A stretch of DNA of 55,836 nt from Streptomyces sp. WAC06614 (GTDB taxonomy: Bacteria; Actinomycetota; Actinomycetes; Streptomycetales; Streptomycetaceae). Shown here one piece after another: positions 1-8,411 of the stretch. The first letter of the stretch is position 1, and the number at the start of each line of letters is the position of its first letter. The translations under genes were made by a program, and so were the position numbers. The DNA lies in contig NZ_RPRY01000010.1 of assembly GCF_003949795.1 (NCBI RefSeq), positions 1 through 55,836 of the forward strand, read 5' to 3'. The notes under the pieces are model-generated. The model made no database searches, was not told the origin of the DNA, and saw nothing but the letters and a program-made list of their open reading frames with translations.

Positions 1-63
1 CCGCCGACCCTCCCCCGGCTCCCGCCGGGGCACCTCCCGGCGGGAGCCGGGGGAGGTCGGCGG
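1..63. terminator. long GC-rich hairpin, probable terminator
   Basis: A near-perfect inverted repeat: left arm 1-29 and right arm 36-63 pair with one bulged C and a 6-nt loop (GCACCT). It lies just past the end of the leftward gene ending at 152, so it could end that transcript as well as one entering from the left. No U-tract follows, which is usual for Streptomyces terminators. Confidence 0.7.
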
Positions 64-151
64 GGGCGGCCCGCGCCGGACCGCCCCTCGGCCCACTGTG
101 CGCCGCCGGGGCCCGCGCGCGGGTCAGGCGCGCGGACCCCGGCGTACGGCG

Positions 152-355
152 TCAGCCCTCCGGCGGCCGGAAGCGGTCGAGGTCGGGCCGGCGCAGGGGC
201 TCGTCCCGGTTCAGCACGCGCGCCTCGGTGCGGTGGCCGCGCGCGATGTAGTCGCGCAGCACGGCCTCGACGGCGTCCTGGGGCGTACCGATGCCGGCGA
301 GCACCATCACTTCCACCACGAGCTCCGCGTCCAGACTGACCGATACCTTGGCCAC
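152..355 (-). CDS. small VapB/Arc-type antitoxin-like protein
   Basis: A 67-residue protein starting at GTG with GGGGGGAAG just upstream. The N-terminus (MAKVSVSLDAELV) is a short basic beta strand followed by helices, the layout of ribbon-helix-helix VapB-type antitoxins. The middle (VLRDYIARGH) resembles the end of the RHH domain. The tail, rich in Arg, Pro and Asp, would be the flexible toxin-binding part. No VapC (PIN) toxin is adjacent, so this may be an orphan or simply a small DNA-binding protein. The family call rests on pattern only. Confidence 0.6.
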   Translation of the reverse strand: MAKVSVSLDAELVVEVMVLAGIGTPQDAVEAVLRDYIARGHRTEARVLNRDEPLRRPDLDRFRPPEG

Positions 356-416
356 CGCTTCCCCCTGACGTCCGACGTCACTGTGCGGCGACCCTACCGG
401 TGGCGGCGGGGGCCGG

Positions 417-875
417 TCAGGCGGTCTCGTTCGGGCGGAGGGTCCACACGACGGTCATCTCGCCGGTGACGGCCTCGTCGGCGCGCTGGATGGCGATGGT
501 GACGGGGAACTCCGGGCGGCCGCCCGCGTCGAGTTCCGCGACCACGTCGGCGGCCGGGCGGCCGAGGGTGGCGGTGGCGGTGACGACGCCCTTGGCGAGC
601 TTCTTGTACGCGATCTCGGCCTTGACGGCGAGGGGGACGGCGCGCGAGAGCTGGTCGCCGAAGGCGGCCAGGACGATCGCGCCGCTGGCGGACTCGGCCA
701 GGGTGAACATGGCGCCGGCGTGCGGGCCGCCCACGTGGTTGTGGTAGTCGGGCTGGTCGGGCAGCCGGACGACCGCGCGCTCCGGGGTGGTCTCCAGGAA
801 TTCGAGGTTCAGGGTGCGGGCCATGGGCACCGTCCGGGCGAGCAGTTCGCCCACGTTCATCTGATCTGCGCTCAT
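417..875 (-). CDS. hotdog-fold thioesterase, PaaI/DUF4442-like
   Basis: A 152-residue protein. Residues around 50-75 (YHNHVGGPHAGAMFTLAES) carry the hotdog signature N-H-x-G-x-x-H-A-G, in which the central helix follows a His/Asn-containing loop. The family hydrolyses acyl-CoA or related thioesters; the substrate cannot be read from sequence. The ATG at 875 was chosen because the reading frame upstream of it is not protein-like and a TAACAT hexamer sits 8 nt before it with no ribosome-binding site, suggesting a leaderless mRNA. It is transcribed away from the Pro/Gln-rich membrane protein gene. Confidence 0.8.
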   Translation of the reverse strand: MSADQMNVGELLARTVPMARTLNLEFLETTPERAVVRLPDQPDYHNHVGGPHAGAMFTLAESASGAIVLAAFGDQLSRAVPLAVKAEIAYKKLAKGVVTATATLGRPAADVVAELDAGGRPEFPVTIAIQRADEAVTGEMTVVWTLRPNETA

Positions 876-883
876 GGCACGCG

Positions 884-889
884 ATGTTA
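884..889 (-). promoter_or_regulatory. -10 element of leaderless thioesterase gene
   Basis: On the minus strand TAACAT (TANNNT) lies 8 nt upstream of the ATG at 875, placing the likely transcription start at or next to the start codon. No clear -35 and no Shine-Dalgarno sequence are visible. Confidence 0.45.
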
Positions 890-958
890 CCCACGAGTAG
901 AACGGCTTGACCAGACCTGACGACCGGGGCGGCCGTGGCCCGGCCATCCGGCTCCCAC

Positions 959-964
959 TATCGT
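959..964 (+). promoter_or_regulatory. -10 element of leaderless membrane-protein gene
   Basis: TATCGT lies 8 nt upstream of the ATG at 973. No Shine-Dalgarno sequence precedes the ATG, so a leaderless transcript is likely. No -35 match is seen at 16-18 nt. Confidence 0.4.
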
Positions 965-972
965 TACCGGCC

Positions 973-1998
973 ATGTGGCCAGGACAGCAGCAACCGCCCG
1001 GGGGCGAGCAGAACCCCCAGAACCCGTACCAGCAGCAGCCGGGACAGCCGAACCCGTACCAGCAGCCGGCCTACGGACAGCAGCAGCCCGGCTACGGGTA
1101 CCCCCAGCCGGGCGACGGACAGCAGCCGCCGACCGTACAGGCCTGGGGCCAGCCGCCCACCGTGCCGCCGCAGGCGCCGCAGCCCTCGGGCGGCGGCTCC
1201 ATGTCCACCAGGACCGTGGCCATCGTCGCCGTCGCTGCCGTCGTGGTCGCCGCGGCGGTCACCGGTGCGATCGTGCTGACCCAGGACGACGAGGAGCCCC
1301 AGGCCAACGACAAGCCGCCGGCCTCCGCGTCCTCCCCGGCCGCCCCGGTCTCCTCTCCCCCGGCCGCGCCGACCGACAACCCGCGGGCCGGCGGCCAGCT
1401 CCAGCCGGTGATCCCGGGCTGGAAGGTGGTCTTCAACCCGAACTACGGCGTCGCCTTCGACGTGCCGCAGGAGTTCGCCGTCCAGCCCGCCACCCTCTCC
1501 ACCGGGTACGAGGACGCCTCCAAGAACGACGGCTCCCCGCTGACCGTGATGTCCGCACCGGCCTTCTTCAAGGAGGACTGGTGCAAGGTCGACTCCGACA
1601 AGAACGGCAAGGAGGAGTCGTACGCGCTCGGCACCACGGGCGTGAAGGGCGCCAACGGCGCCACCGACACCGCCTCGGCCGCCCGGAGCAACGCCGGCAC
1701 CTGGCTGTACGCCGCCTACGCGCAGAAGCAGCCCAAGGAGAAGATCCAGTTCACCCAGGCCCAGGAGTTCACCACCTCCTCGGGCCTCAAGGGCCACTTC
1801 GTCACCGCCACGGTGAACGGGCTGCCCAAGGAGCACAAGTGCTCCACCACCGACGGCAAGTCGGTCTCGTTCGCCTTCAAGAACGCCAAGGGCGACTTCG
1901 CCACCTGGGTGCTCTTCGGCCCCACGGGCGTCAGCGACGAGATCAAGCCGGACGTCTACCAGAAGATCATGAGCTCGATCCGGCTCAGCACCGGCTGA
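973..1998 (+). CDS. Pro/Gln-rich single-pass membrane protein, unknown function
   Basis: A 341-residue protein. The N-terminal ~75 residues are a disordered Pro/Gln/Tyr/Gly-rich cytoplasmic segment with repeats such as NPYQQ and GQQQPGYG. One transmembrane helix follows (TVAIVAVAAVVVAAAVTGAIVL, about residues 80-101), then a Ser/Pro linker and an extracytoplasmic domain of ~190 residues holding two Cys (DWCKVD and EHKCST) that may form a disulfide. This plan is common among Streptomyces membrane proteins of unknown role. The ATG at 973 is preferred because upstream codons are not protein-like and a -10 hexamer sits at leaderless spacing. Confidence 0.85.
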   Translation: MWPGQQQPPGGEQNPQNPYQQQPGQPNPYQQPAYGQQQPGYGYPQPGDGQQPPTVQAWGQPPTVPPQAPQPSGGGSMSTRTVAIVAVAAVVVAAAVTGAIVLTQDDEEPQANDKPPASASSPAAPVSSPPAAPTDNPRAGGQLQPVIPGWKVVFNPNYGVAFDVPQEFAVQPATLSTGYEDASKNDGSPLTVMSAPAFFKEDWCKVDSDKNGKEESYALGTTGVKGANGATDTASAARSNAGTWLYAAYAQKQPKEKIQFTQAQEFTTSSGLKGHFVTATVNGLPKEHKCSTTDGKSVSFAFKNAKGDFATWVLFGPTGVSDEIKPDVYQKIMSSIRLSTG

Positions 1999-2077
1999 CC
2001 GTCACCGTCCGCACGTCCGCGCCGCCGGGCCGGGAAAGCATTTGGCCGACCGGGCCGGCGGCGGGGATAGTCCCTGG

Positions 2078-3325
2078 GTGACCCGCAACTACAAGCTACT
2101 GACGGCAGCGGCCGTGGTGACCAACCTCGGCAGCCACGGCGCGCTCATCGCCTCCGCCTTCGCCGTCCTGGAGTCCGGCGGCTCCAGCGGGGACGTCGGC
2201 CTGGTGGCCGCGGCGCGGACCCTCCCGCTGGTCCTCTTCCTCCTCGTCGGCGGCGCGGTCGCCGACCGGATGCCGCGGCACCGGGTGATGGTCGCCGCCA
2301 ACGCCCTCAACTGCGTCTCGCAGGCCGCCTTCGCCGCGCTGGTGCTGACCGGCGAGGCCCGGCTGTGGCAGATGATGCTGCTCAGCGCGCTCTGCGGCAC
2401 CGGCACCGCCTTCTTCAACCCGGCCGCCGAGGGCATGCTGCTCTCCAGCGTCTCCGGCGAGCACTCCCACCGCGCCTTCGCCCTGTTCCGCATGGCCATG
2501 AACGGCGCCGGCATCGGCGGAGCCGCCCTCGGCGGGGCCATGATCGCCGCGATGGGGCCCGGCTGGGTGCTGGCCGTGGACGCCGCCGCCTTCGCCCTCG
2601 CCGGAGCCCTGCGCGCCTTCCTCGACGTCCGCACGGTGGCCGAACGCCCGCCGGGCGGGGGCCTGCTGGCCGATCTGCGCGAGGGCTGGGTGGAGTTCCG
2701 TAGCCGGGCCTGGCTGTGGAGCATCGTGCTCCAGTTCTCCGTCGTGGTCGCGGTGGTCGGCGCGGCCGAGTCCGTCTACGGGCCCCTGGTCGCCCGGGAC
2801 TCCCTGGGCGGGCCGGCGCCCTGGGGCTACGCCATGGGCGCGTTCGGCGTGGGCACCATCACCGGGGCGCTGCTGATGATGCGGTGGAAGCCGCGCCGGC
2901 TGCTGCTGGTGGGGACCCTGTGCGTGTTCCCGCTGGCGCTGCCGTCGGCCGGGCTGGCCCTCCCGCTGCCCGCCTGGGCGCTGTGCGTGGTGATGTTCGT
3001 CAGCGGGGCGTCGATCGAGGTGTTCGGCGTGAGCTGGATGACGACGATGCACCAGGAGATCCCGGAGGACAAGTTCTCCCGGGTCTCCGCCTACGACTGG
3101 TTCGGCTCGCTGTCGATGCTGCCGCTGGCCACCGCGCTGGCCGGGCCCGCGGAGTCCGCGTTCGGCCGGGCGCCCGCCCTGTGGGGCTGTGCCGCCCTGG
3201 TGGTCGTCCCGACCGCGCTGGTGCTGCTGGTGCCCGACGTGCGGCGGATCACCCGCCGGCCCGTGGCCTCCGTGAAGGCGGCCGGCACCCCGGCTCCGGA
3301 CCCGGCCGGGGTCAGCCCACGCTGA
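2078..3325 (+). CDS. MFS transporter, DHA3-like efflux family
   Basis: A 415-residue protein with about 12 hydrophobic segments. The loop after TM2 (GGAVADRMPRHRVMVAAN) is the MFS motif A (G-x-x-x-D-R-x-x-R-R). The fold and the N-terminus (RNYKLLTAAAVVTNLG) match macrolide- or enterobactin-exporter-type DHA3 carriers. A proton-coupled efflux role is inferred; the substrate is unknown. I prefer the GTG at 2078, preceded at 6 nt by GATAGT. A TTG at 2042 in the same frame would add 12 residues and has a weak GGGAAAG in front. Its 3' end overlaps the convergent methyltransferase gene by 14 nt. Confidence 0.88.
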   Translation: MTRNYKLLTAAAVVTNLGSHGALIASAFAVLESGGSSGDVGLVAAARTLPLVLFLLVGGAVADRMPRHRVMVAANALNCVSQAAFAALVLTGEARLWQMMLLSALCGTGTAFFNPAAEGMLLSSVSGEHSHRAFALFRMAMNGAGIGGAALGGAMIAAMGPGWVLAVDAAAFALAGALRAFLDVRTVAERPPGGGLLADLREGWVEFRSRAWLWSIVLQFSVVVAVVGAAESVYGPLVARDSLGGPAPWGYAMGAFGVGTITGALLMMRWKPRRLLLVGTLCVFPLALPSAGLALPLPAWALCVVMFVSGASIEVFGVSWMTTMHQEIPEDKFSRVSAYDWFGSLSMLPLATALAGPAESAFGRAPALWGCAALVVVPTALVLLVPDVRRITRRPVASVKAAGTPAPDPAGVSPR

Positions 3326-4160
3326 AGGTGCCCGCCGGCGGCTCGGGCGAGGCCACCGCGGTGGCGTCGGTGACCGGGCGGGCGGCGCCCGCGAGCCGGG
3401 TCACGGCCGGGCCCTGCTCGACCCGGGCCGGGAAGACGTCCGCCGCGCAGCGCCGGGCCAGCGGCCCGAGGTCGGGCTCGGTGTCGGAGGCGAGCAGGAC
3501 CACGTTGCCGAAACGGCGGCCCCGCAGCACGGCCGGCTCGGCGACCAGCGCCAGGTGCGCGAAGACCGCCGCGAAGGTGGCGAGCTGGGTACGCAGGAAG
3601 CCGAACGGCGCCCCGTCGGCGAGGTTCGCCGCGTAGAGCCCGCCGGGCCGCAGCACCCGCGCCGCCTGCCGGGCGTACTCCAGCGAGGTCAGCGGGGCAG
3701 GCACCCGGGACCCGCCGAAGACGTCGGCCACGATCACGTCCGCGCTCGCCGCCGGGGCCTGCTCCAGCCACTGCCGGGCGTCCGCCGCGTGCACCTCGAT
3801 CCCGTCGCCGTCGGGCAGCGGCAGGTGCTCGGTGACCAGCGCCAGCAGCGGCCCGTCGAACTCGACCACCTGCTGGTGCGAGCCCGGCCGGGTGGCCGCC
3901 GCGTACCGGGGCAGGGTGAGCCCGCCCCCGCCGAGGTGGACGAGGTCCAGGGCGGCGCCGGGCTCCGCCGCGCAGTCCAGGACGTGCGCGAGGCGGCGTA
4001 CGTACTCGAACTCCAGGTGCTCCGGGTCGTCGAGGTCGACGTAGGACTGCGGGGCCCCGTCGACCGTCAGCAGCCAGGCCCGCTCCCGGTCCACGTCCGG
4101 CATCAGCTTGGCGGTGCCCTGGTCCACGTCCCGGACCACCGGGATCTGCTCGTCGCTCAC
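3312..4160 (-). CDS. spermidine synthase-like SAM-dependent methyltransferase
   Basis: A 282-residue Rossmann protein. It shows a glycine-rich SAM/dcSAM loop (LDLVHLGGGGLTLPRY), an acidic residue ending the next strand (VVEFDGPLL), the D-A motif (EVHAADARQWL) and a post-motif strand (ADVIVADVFGG). These match spermidine-synthase-fold proteins, but the Asp/Tyr set for polyamine binding is not evident, so true polyamine synthesis is doubtful. It begins at GTG 4160; the only nearby ATG upstream runs into a stop in another frame. It converges on the MFS gene with a 14-nt overlap. Confidence 0.82.
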   Translation of the reverse strand: MSDEQIPVVRDVDQGTAKLMPDVDRERAWLLTVDGAPQSYVDLDDPEHLEFEYVRRLAHVLDCAAEPGAALDLVHLGGGGLTLPRYAAATRPGSHQQVVEFDGPLLALVTEHLPLPDGDGIEVHAADARQWLEQAPAASADVIVADVFGGSRVPAPLTSLEYARQAARVLRPGGLYAANLADGAPFGFLRTQLATFAAVFAHLALVAEPAVLRGRRFGNVVLLASDTEPDLGPLARRCAADVFPARVEQGPAVTRLAGAARPVTDATAVASPEPPAGTFSVG

Positions 4161-4253
4161 CGCACCATTGTCCGCCCTGGTCCGGGGCCCGCCGGCCACC
4201 GCCCGCCGGTCCGGACGAGACCTGGACGACGGCGGCGGGCCGCCCCGGTCGGT

Positions 4254-4259
4254 TACCCT
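4254..4259 (+). promoter_or_regulatory. -10 element (TACCCT) of leaderless TVP38-type gene
   Basis: TACCCT lies exactly 6 nt before the ATG at 4266, with no Shine-Dalgarno sequence between. The same hexamer at the same distance precedes the HipA-like gene at 16661. Confidence 0.5.
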
Positions 4260-4265
4260 CCCGGA

Positions 4266-4991
4266 ATGTCCCTCCTCCTCGCGCCGTGGATCCGGCTGTC
4301 GCTGCTCGTCGTGCTGCTGGCCGTGGCCGGCCTGTGCGTAGGGCTGTACCAGCCCCAGCGCCTGCTGTCCGAGGGCTGGGCGCCGGGGCTGCCGGCCGGC
4401 GTGGGTGCGCTGCTGTTCGCGGCCGTGTACGGCCTGTGCACGGCGGCGTTCGTGCCGCGTCCCCTGCTGAACCTGGGCGCGGGCGCGGTCCTCGGGGCGC
4501 CGTGGGGCCTGGCGGCCGCGGTCGCCGGGACCGTGCTGGGTGCGGGGATCTCGTTCGGGCTGGGCCGGGTGATGGGGCAGCAGGCGCTGCGGCCGCTGCT
4601 GCGCGGGCGCTGGCTGACGGCGGCGGACGGTCAGTTGAGCCGGCACGGCTTCCGCTCGGTGCTGGCCGTGCGGATCTTCCCCGGGGTGCCGTTCGCCGCG
4701 GCCAACTACTGCGCGGCGGTGTCCCGCTGCCGCTGGGCGCCGTTCCTGCTGGCGACCGCGATCGGCACGGTGCCCAACACCGCGGCCTACGTGATCGCCG
4801 GCGGCACGGCCTCCTCCCCCACCTCCCCCGCGTTCCTGCTCTCGTTCGGCTTCATCACGGTGTCCGGGCTGGCCGCGGCGGCCGTCGCCTGGCGCAAACG
4901 GCACGGGGTGGGACGGTCCTTGGGCGTGGCCGGTGCCCCGGCGGCCGCCGAGGCCACCCCTGTGGTCGGAGCCGTCTCCCACGGGCCCTAG
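4266..4991 (+). CDS. TVP38/TMEM64 (DedA-like) membrane protein
   Basis: A 241-residue integral membrane protein with about 5-6 hydrophobic segments. The central part is diagnostic of the VTT/SNARE-associated family: the re-entrant segment NLGAGAVLGAPWGL, the FGLGRVMG helix, then VRIFPGVPFAAANYCAA and a conserved GTVPNTAAYV stretch. Family members are proposed lipid scramblases or transporters. The C-terminal ~35 residues are a basic then Ala-rich cytoplasmic tail. The gene lies just upstream of uppP on the same strand (48-nt gap), so the two membrane-lipid genes may be co-transcribed. Confidence 0.85.
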   Translation: MSLLLAPWIRLSLLVVLLAVAGLCVGLYQPQRLLSEGWAPGLPAGVGALLFAAVYGLCTAAFVPRPLLNLGAGAVLGAPWGLAAAVAGTVLGAGISFGLGRVMGQQALRPLLRGRWLTAADGQLSRHGFRSVLAVRIFPGVPFAAANYCAAVSRCRWAPFLLATAIGTVPNTAAYVIAGGTASSPTSPAFLLSFGFITVSGLAAAAVAWRKRHGVGRSLGVAGAPAAAEATPVVGAVSHGP

Positions 4992-5039
4992 CATTCGGAC
5001 CAGAACTGCCCGACGATCACAAGGACGTACGCCCCCGAC

Positions 5040-5915
5040 ATGAGCTGGTTCGAATCACTAATCCTCGGTCTCGTCCAGGGGCTCACGGAATTCCTGCCGA
5101 TCTCCTCCAGCGCCCACCTGCGGCTGACCGCCGCGTTCGCCGGCTGGACGGACCCCGGTGCGGCGTTCACGGCGATCACCCAGATCGGCACCGAGGCCGC
5201 GGTGCTCATCTACTTCCGCAAGGACATCATGCGGATCGTCTCGTCGTGGTTCCGTTCGCTGTTCGACAAGTCGATGCGTGGGGACCACGACGCCCAGATG
5301 GGCTGGCTGGTGATCGTCGGCTCCATCCCGATCGGTGTCCTCGGCGTCACGCTCAAGGACGCGATCGAAGGCCCGTTCCGCGACCTGCGGCTGACCGCCA
5401 CCATGCTGATCGTCATGGGCATCGTGCTCGGCGTGGCCGACCGGCTGGCCGCCCGCGACGAGGCCGGCGGCCGGCACCGGGCGATCCGTGAGCGCAAGAC
5501 CCTCAAGGAACTCGGCGTCAAGGACGGCCTGATCTTCGGTGTCTGCCAGGCCATGGCCCTGGTCCCGGGCGTCTCCCGGTCGGGCGCGACCATCTCCGGC
5601 GGTCTGCTGATGGGCTACACCCGTGAGGCCGCGGCCCGTTACTCCTTCCTGCTCGCCATCCCCGCCGTGCTGGCCTCGGGCGTCTTCGAGCTGAAGGACG
5701 CCTTCGAGGGCGGCCACGTGGCCTGGGGGCCGACCGCCTTCGCGACGGTGATCGCCTTCGTGGTGGGCTACGCGGTCATCGCGTGGTTCATGAAGTTCAT
5801 CACCACCAAGAGCTTCATGCCGTTCGTCGTCTACCGGATCCTGCTGGGCATCGCCCTGTTCGTCCTGGTCGGCACGGACGTGCTCAGCCCGCACGCCGGC
5901 GAGAGCGGTTCGTAA
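5040..5915 (+). CDS. uppP: undecaprenyl-diphosphatase UppP (BacA)
   Basis: A 291-residue polytopic membrane enzyme that dephosphorylates undecaprenyl pyrophosphate to recycle the lipid carrier for cell-wall synthesis; it also confers some bacitracin resistance. Both family motifs are intact: the (E/Q)-rich QGLTEFLPISSSAHL near the N-terminus and PGVSRSGATISGGLLMG around residue 180, which supply the catalytic Glu, His, Ser and Arg. Length is as expected. A weak AAGGA lies about 14 nt upstream of the ATG. A strong hairpin follows the stop. Confidence 0.96.
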   Translation: MSWFESLILGLVQGLTEFLPISSSAHLRLTAAFAGWTDPGAAFTAITQIGTEAAVLIYFRKDIMRIVSSWFRSLFDKSMRGDHDAQMGWLVIVGSIPIGVLGVTLKDAIEGPFRDLRLTATMLIVMGIVLGVADRLAARDEAGGRHRAIRERKTLKELGVKDGLIFGVCQAMALVPGVSRSGATISGGLLMGYTREAAARYSFLLAIPAVLASGVFELKDAFEGGHVAWGPTAFATVIAFVVGYAVIAWFMKFITTKSFMPFVVYRILLGIALFVLVGTDVLSPHAGESGS

Positions 5916-5950
5916 CCCGTTCGGCCCGACACGCGGGGACCGGCCCGACA

Positions 5951-5991
5951 CGCGGGGGCCGTCCGGGGAACGTTCCCGGACGGCCCCCGCG
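5951..5991. terminator. strong hairpin terminator after uppP
   Basis: Arms 5951-5970 and 5973-5991 pair over about 19 bp with one bulged G and a tiny loop. It starts 35 nt after the uppP stop and ends about 50 nt before the next start, so it should isolate the two transcripts. A short direct repeat (GGCCCGACACGCGGGG) precedes and enters it. Confidence 0.8.
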
Positions 5992-6040
5992 TCGTTGTGC
6001 ACGATGGAACCTGGAGAGCGATGCGCAGGGGGTGTGTCCC

Positions 6041-6217
6041 ATGGGCCGAGTGGTACTGGAGCGTTTTCCGGCGGGCAGTCCGAGGGGGAGCTGGCCGGCC
6101 GAGGAGTACGCCGCCCAGCGGGCGCGCGAGGGGGTGCCGGCCGAGGTGGTGATGGACCTGGCGACCGACGCGTTCCTGGTCGTCGTGCGCCAGCGGGAGC
6201 CGTATTCCGGCCACTGA
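6041..6217 (+). CDS. small conserved hypothetical protein
   Basis: A 58-residue protein with no domain I recognise. It starts at ATG 6041 with CAGGGGG upstream; GTG 6032 in frame would add three residues. The sequence is amphipathic (GRVVLERFPAGSP, then a helix AEEYAAQRAREG, then a strand-rich FLVVVRQ end), consistent with a small folded protein rather than a shadow frame. I recall similar short proteins in other Streptomyces, but no function. Confidence 0.6.
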   Translation: MGRVVLERFPAGSPRGSWPAEEYAAQRAREGVPAEVVMDLATDAFLVVVRQREPYSGH

Positions 6218-6286
6218 CCCGCGCGCGCGGGCCCCGGTGGCCGCACGCCCCTTGGCCTCACGTGCCCGCTGTCCCACACTGACCCG

Positions 6287-6754
6287 ATGACGCAGCGTGT
6301 GGATCTGACGACGGTGATGGACCGGCTGGCGATCGACGCCGCGGTCACCGGGTACGCGGTCGCGGTGGACGACGGGGACTGGGCGGCCTACCGGGCCCTG
6401 TTCACCCCGGACGGCCGCGCGGACTACCGCTCGGCCGGCGGTGTCGAGGGGCCGGCGTCCGAGGTCGCCGGATGGCTGGCGGGGGCCATGGAACTGTTCC
6501 CGGTCCGCCAGCACCTGATCGTCAACCGGCGGATCGAGCTGCAGGACGAGTACGGAGCGCCCGGCGACCGGGCCGTGGTCCGCGCGGACTTCGTCAATCC
6601 GATGCGGCTGGCCGGGGCCGAGGACCCCGGCGACGCCACCGCGCCCAACTTCGTGGCCGCCGGCCGCTACACCTTCGCCCTCGCCCGGACCCGGTCCGGC
6701 TGGCTGTTCAGCGGGGTCACCGTGCACGAGAAGTGGCGCCACCTGTCGGCCTGA
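6287..6754 (+). CDS. SnoaL/NTF2-like domain protein
   Basis: A 155-residue alpha+beta cone protein. The first helix followed by YAVAVDDGDWAAYRALFTPDGRADY is typical of the SnoaL-like/NTF2 superfamily, as is the later F-x-x-A-G-R-Y-T-F-x-L-A-R-T strand and the W-L-F-S-G-V-T-V-H-E-K-W ending. Members include polyketide cyclases, dehydratases and ligand-binding proteins; which one this is cannot be told. It precedes lnt by 28 nt on the same strand. Confidence 0.8.
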   Translation: MTQRVDLTTVMDRLAIDAAVTGYAVAVDDGDWAAYRALFTPDGRADYRSAGGVEGPASEVAGWLAGAMELFPVRQHLIVNRRIELQDEYGAPGDRAVVRADFVNPMRLAGAEDPGDATAPNFVAAGRYTFALARTRSGWLFSGVTVHEKWRHLSA

Positions 6755-6782
6755 GCCGGGTCACACTGAGGGGGGAGGTGTC

Positions 6783-8411
6783 GTGCGGACCGTCACGCAG
6801 TTCCCGGGGCCCGGCCCCGGCCGGTGGTGGCGCGCGGCGGCCGCGGTACCGGCCGGCGCGCTGCCCGCGCTCGCCTTCCCGGCCCCCGCCCTGTGGTGGT
6901 CGGCCTACGTCGCCCTGGTGCCCTGGATGCTGCTGGTGCGCACGGCCGGGAGCCCGCGGCGGGCCGCGCTGGAGGGCTGGCTGGGCGGGCTGGGCCTGGT
7001 CGTGGCGCTGCACCACTGGCTGCTGCCCAGCCTGCACGTGTTCCTGCTGCCGCTGGCCGCCCTGCTGGGGCTGCTGTGGATCCCCTGGGCGCTGCTGGTG
7101 CGGCGGCTGCTCGGCGGGAGCCCGCCGCCGGGGCGGGCGGCCGCGGCGCTGGTGCTCGTACCGGCGGGCTGGCTGCTGCCGGAGCTGGCCCGGTCCTGGC
7201 AGGGGCTGGGCGGGCCGTGGGGGCTGCTCGGGGCCAGCCAGTGGCAGGTGGCGCCCGCGCTGCGGCTGGCCTCGGTGGGCGGGGTGTGGCTGGTGAGCCT
7301 GCTGGTGGTGGCGGTGAACTGCGCCGTGGTCCTGCTGGTGGCCGTCCGCACGGCCCGGGCTCCGGCGGTGGCCGGGCTGGCCGGGTGTGCGGTGCTGACG
7401 GGCGCGGTGTGGCTGTGGGCCCCCCGGACGGAGCAGTCGGGGGTGCTGCGCGTGGCCGTGGTCCAGCCGGGGCCGGTCGCGGACGGGCCGGACAGCGTGG
7501 AGCGGCGGTTCGCGACCGGGGAGCGGCTGACCCGGGAGCTGGCCGGCCGGCGGCCGGACCTGGTGGTGTGGGGCGAGAGCAGCGTGGGCGCAGACCTGGC
7601 GGCCCGGCCGGACCTGGCCCGGCGGCTGGCGGCGCTGTCGGCCGAGGTGGGGGCGCCGCTGCTGGTGAACGTGGACGCCCGTCGGTCGGACCGGCCCGGC
7701 ATCTACAAGTCCTCGGTCCTCGTCGGCCCCGACGGCCCCACCGGCGACCGGTACGACAAGATGCGGCTGGTCCCGTTCGGCGAGTACGTGCCGGCCCGGC
7801 GGGTGCTGGGCTGGGCCACCGCGGTCGGCAAGGCGGCCGACGAGGACCGCCGACGGGGCGCCCGGCCGGTCCTGATGACCCTGCCGGACGGGGCCGGCGG
7901 CGCGGGCGGGAGCGCGGCGGGGCACCCGGGCGGGGTGCGGATCGGGCCGCTGGTCTGCTTCGAGTCGGCCTTCCCCGACATGAGCCGGCACCTGGCCGGC
8001 GGCGGCGCCGACCTGATCGTGGTCCAGTCGGCGACCTCCACCTTCCAAGGCAGCTGGGCCCCTGCCCAGCACGCCTCGCTGGCCGCGCTGCGCGCCGCCG
8101 AGACCGGCCGGCCCGTGGTGCACGCCACCCTCACCGGGACCAGCACCGCCTACGGGCCGACGGGCGCCCGGCTGGCGGCGCCGCTGCCGGGCTCGGCGAG
8201 CACGGCGGCCGTCGTCGAGGTCCCGCTCGCCCGCGGCAGCACCCTCTACGTGCGCCTCGGCGACTGGCCGGTCGGTCTCGCCCTGGCCGCGGCGGCGGCG
8301 TACGGCCTCGCCCTGGTCCGCTCGCGGGGTGCGCTCAGGACGCCTGTTCCAGGGCGCTCAGCACCACGCGTTCGCACAGCTCGTGGGTGGCCAGCGCGTC
8401 GCGGGCGCTGA
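6783..8411 (+). CDS. lnt: apolipoprotein N-acyltransferase
   Basis: A 542-residue membrane enzyme that adds the third acyl chain to the N-terminal Cys of lipoproteins at the outer face of the membrane. N-terminal half: about six hydrophobic helices. C-terminal half: a nitrilase-type domain with the complete triad, Glu265 (WGESSVG), Lys326 (YDKMRLVPFGEYVP) and Cys392 (PLVCFESAFPD), close to the E. coli positions. A last helix anchors the C-terminus. The GTG start has an excellent GGGGGGAGG 3-5 nt upstream. The 3' end overlaps the convergent oxidoreductase gene by 77 nt, so the last ~25 residues are antisense to it. Confidence 0.93.
   Translation: MRTVTQFPGPGPGRWWRAAAAVPAGALPALAFPAPALWWSAYVALVPWMLLVRTAGSPRRAALEGWLGGLGLVVALHHWLLPSLHVFLLPLAALLGLLWIPWALLVRRLLGGSPPPGRAAAALVLVPAGWLLPELARSWQGLGGPWGLLGASQWQVAPALRLASVGGVWLVSLLVVAVNCAVVLLVAVRTARAPAVAGLAGCAVLTGAVWLWAPRTEQSGVLRVAVVQPGPVADGPDSVERRFATGERLTRELAGRRPDLVVWGESSVGADLAARPDLARRLAALSAEVGAPLLVNVDARRSDRPGIYKSSVLVGPDGPTGDRYDKMRLVPFGEYVPARRVLGWATAVGKAADEDRRRGARPVLMTLPDGAGGAGGSAAGHPGGVRIGPLVCFESAFPDMSRHLAGGGADLIVVQSATSTFQGSWAPAQHASLAALRAAETGRPVVHATLTGTSTAYGPTGARLAAPLPGSASTAAVVEVPLARGSTLYVRLGDWPVGLALAAAAAYGLALVRSRGALRTPVPGRSAPRVRTARGWPARRGR

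Noticed and set aside
152..355. Small protein considered as half of a VapBC module
   Set aside because: No PIN-domain gene occurs on either side within the window; only the antitoxin-like part is supported.
4286..5491. Long + strand frame across the TVP38-type and uppP genes
   Set aside because: It crosses two well-recognised genes in another frame and encodes an Arg/Gly/Ala-rich sequence without motifs.
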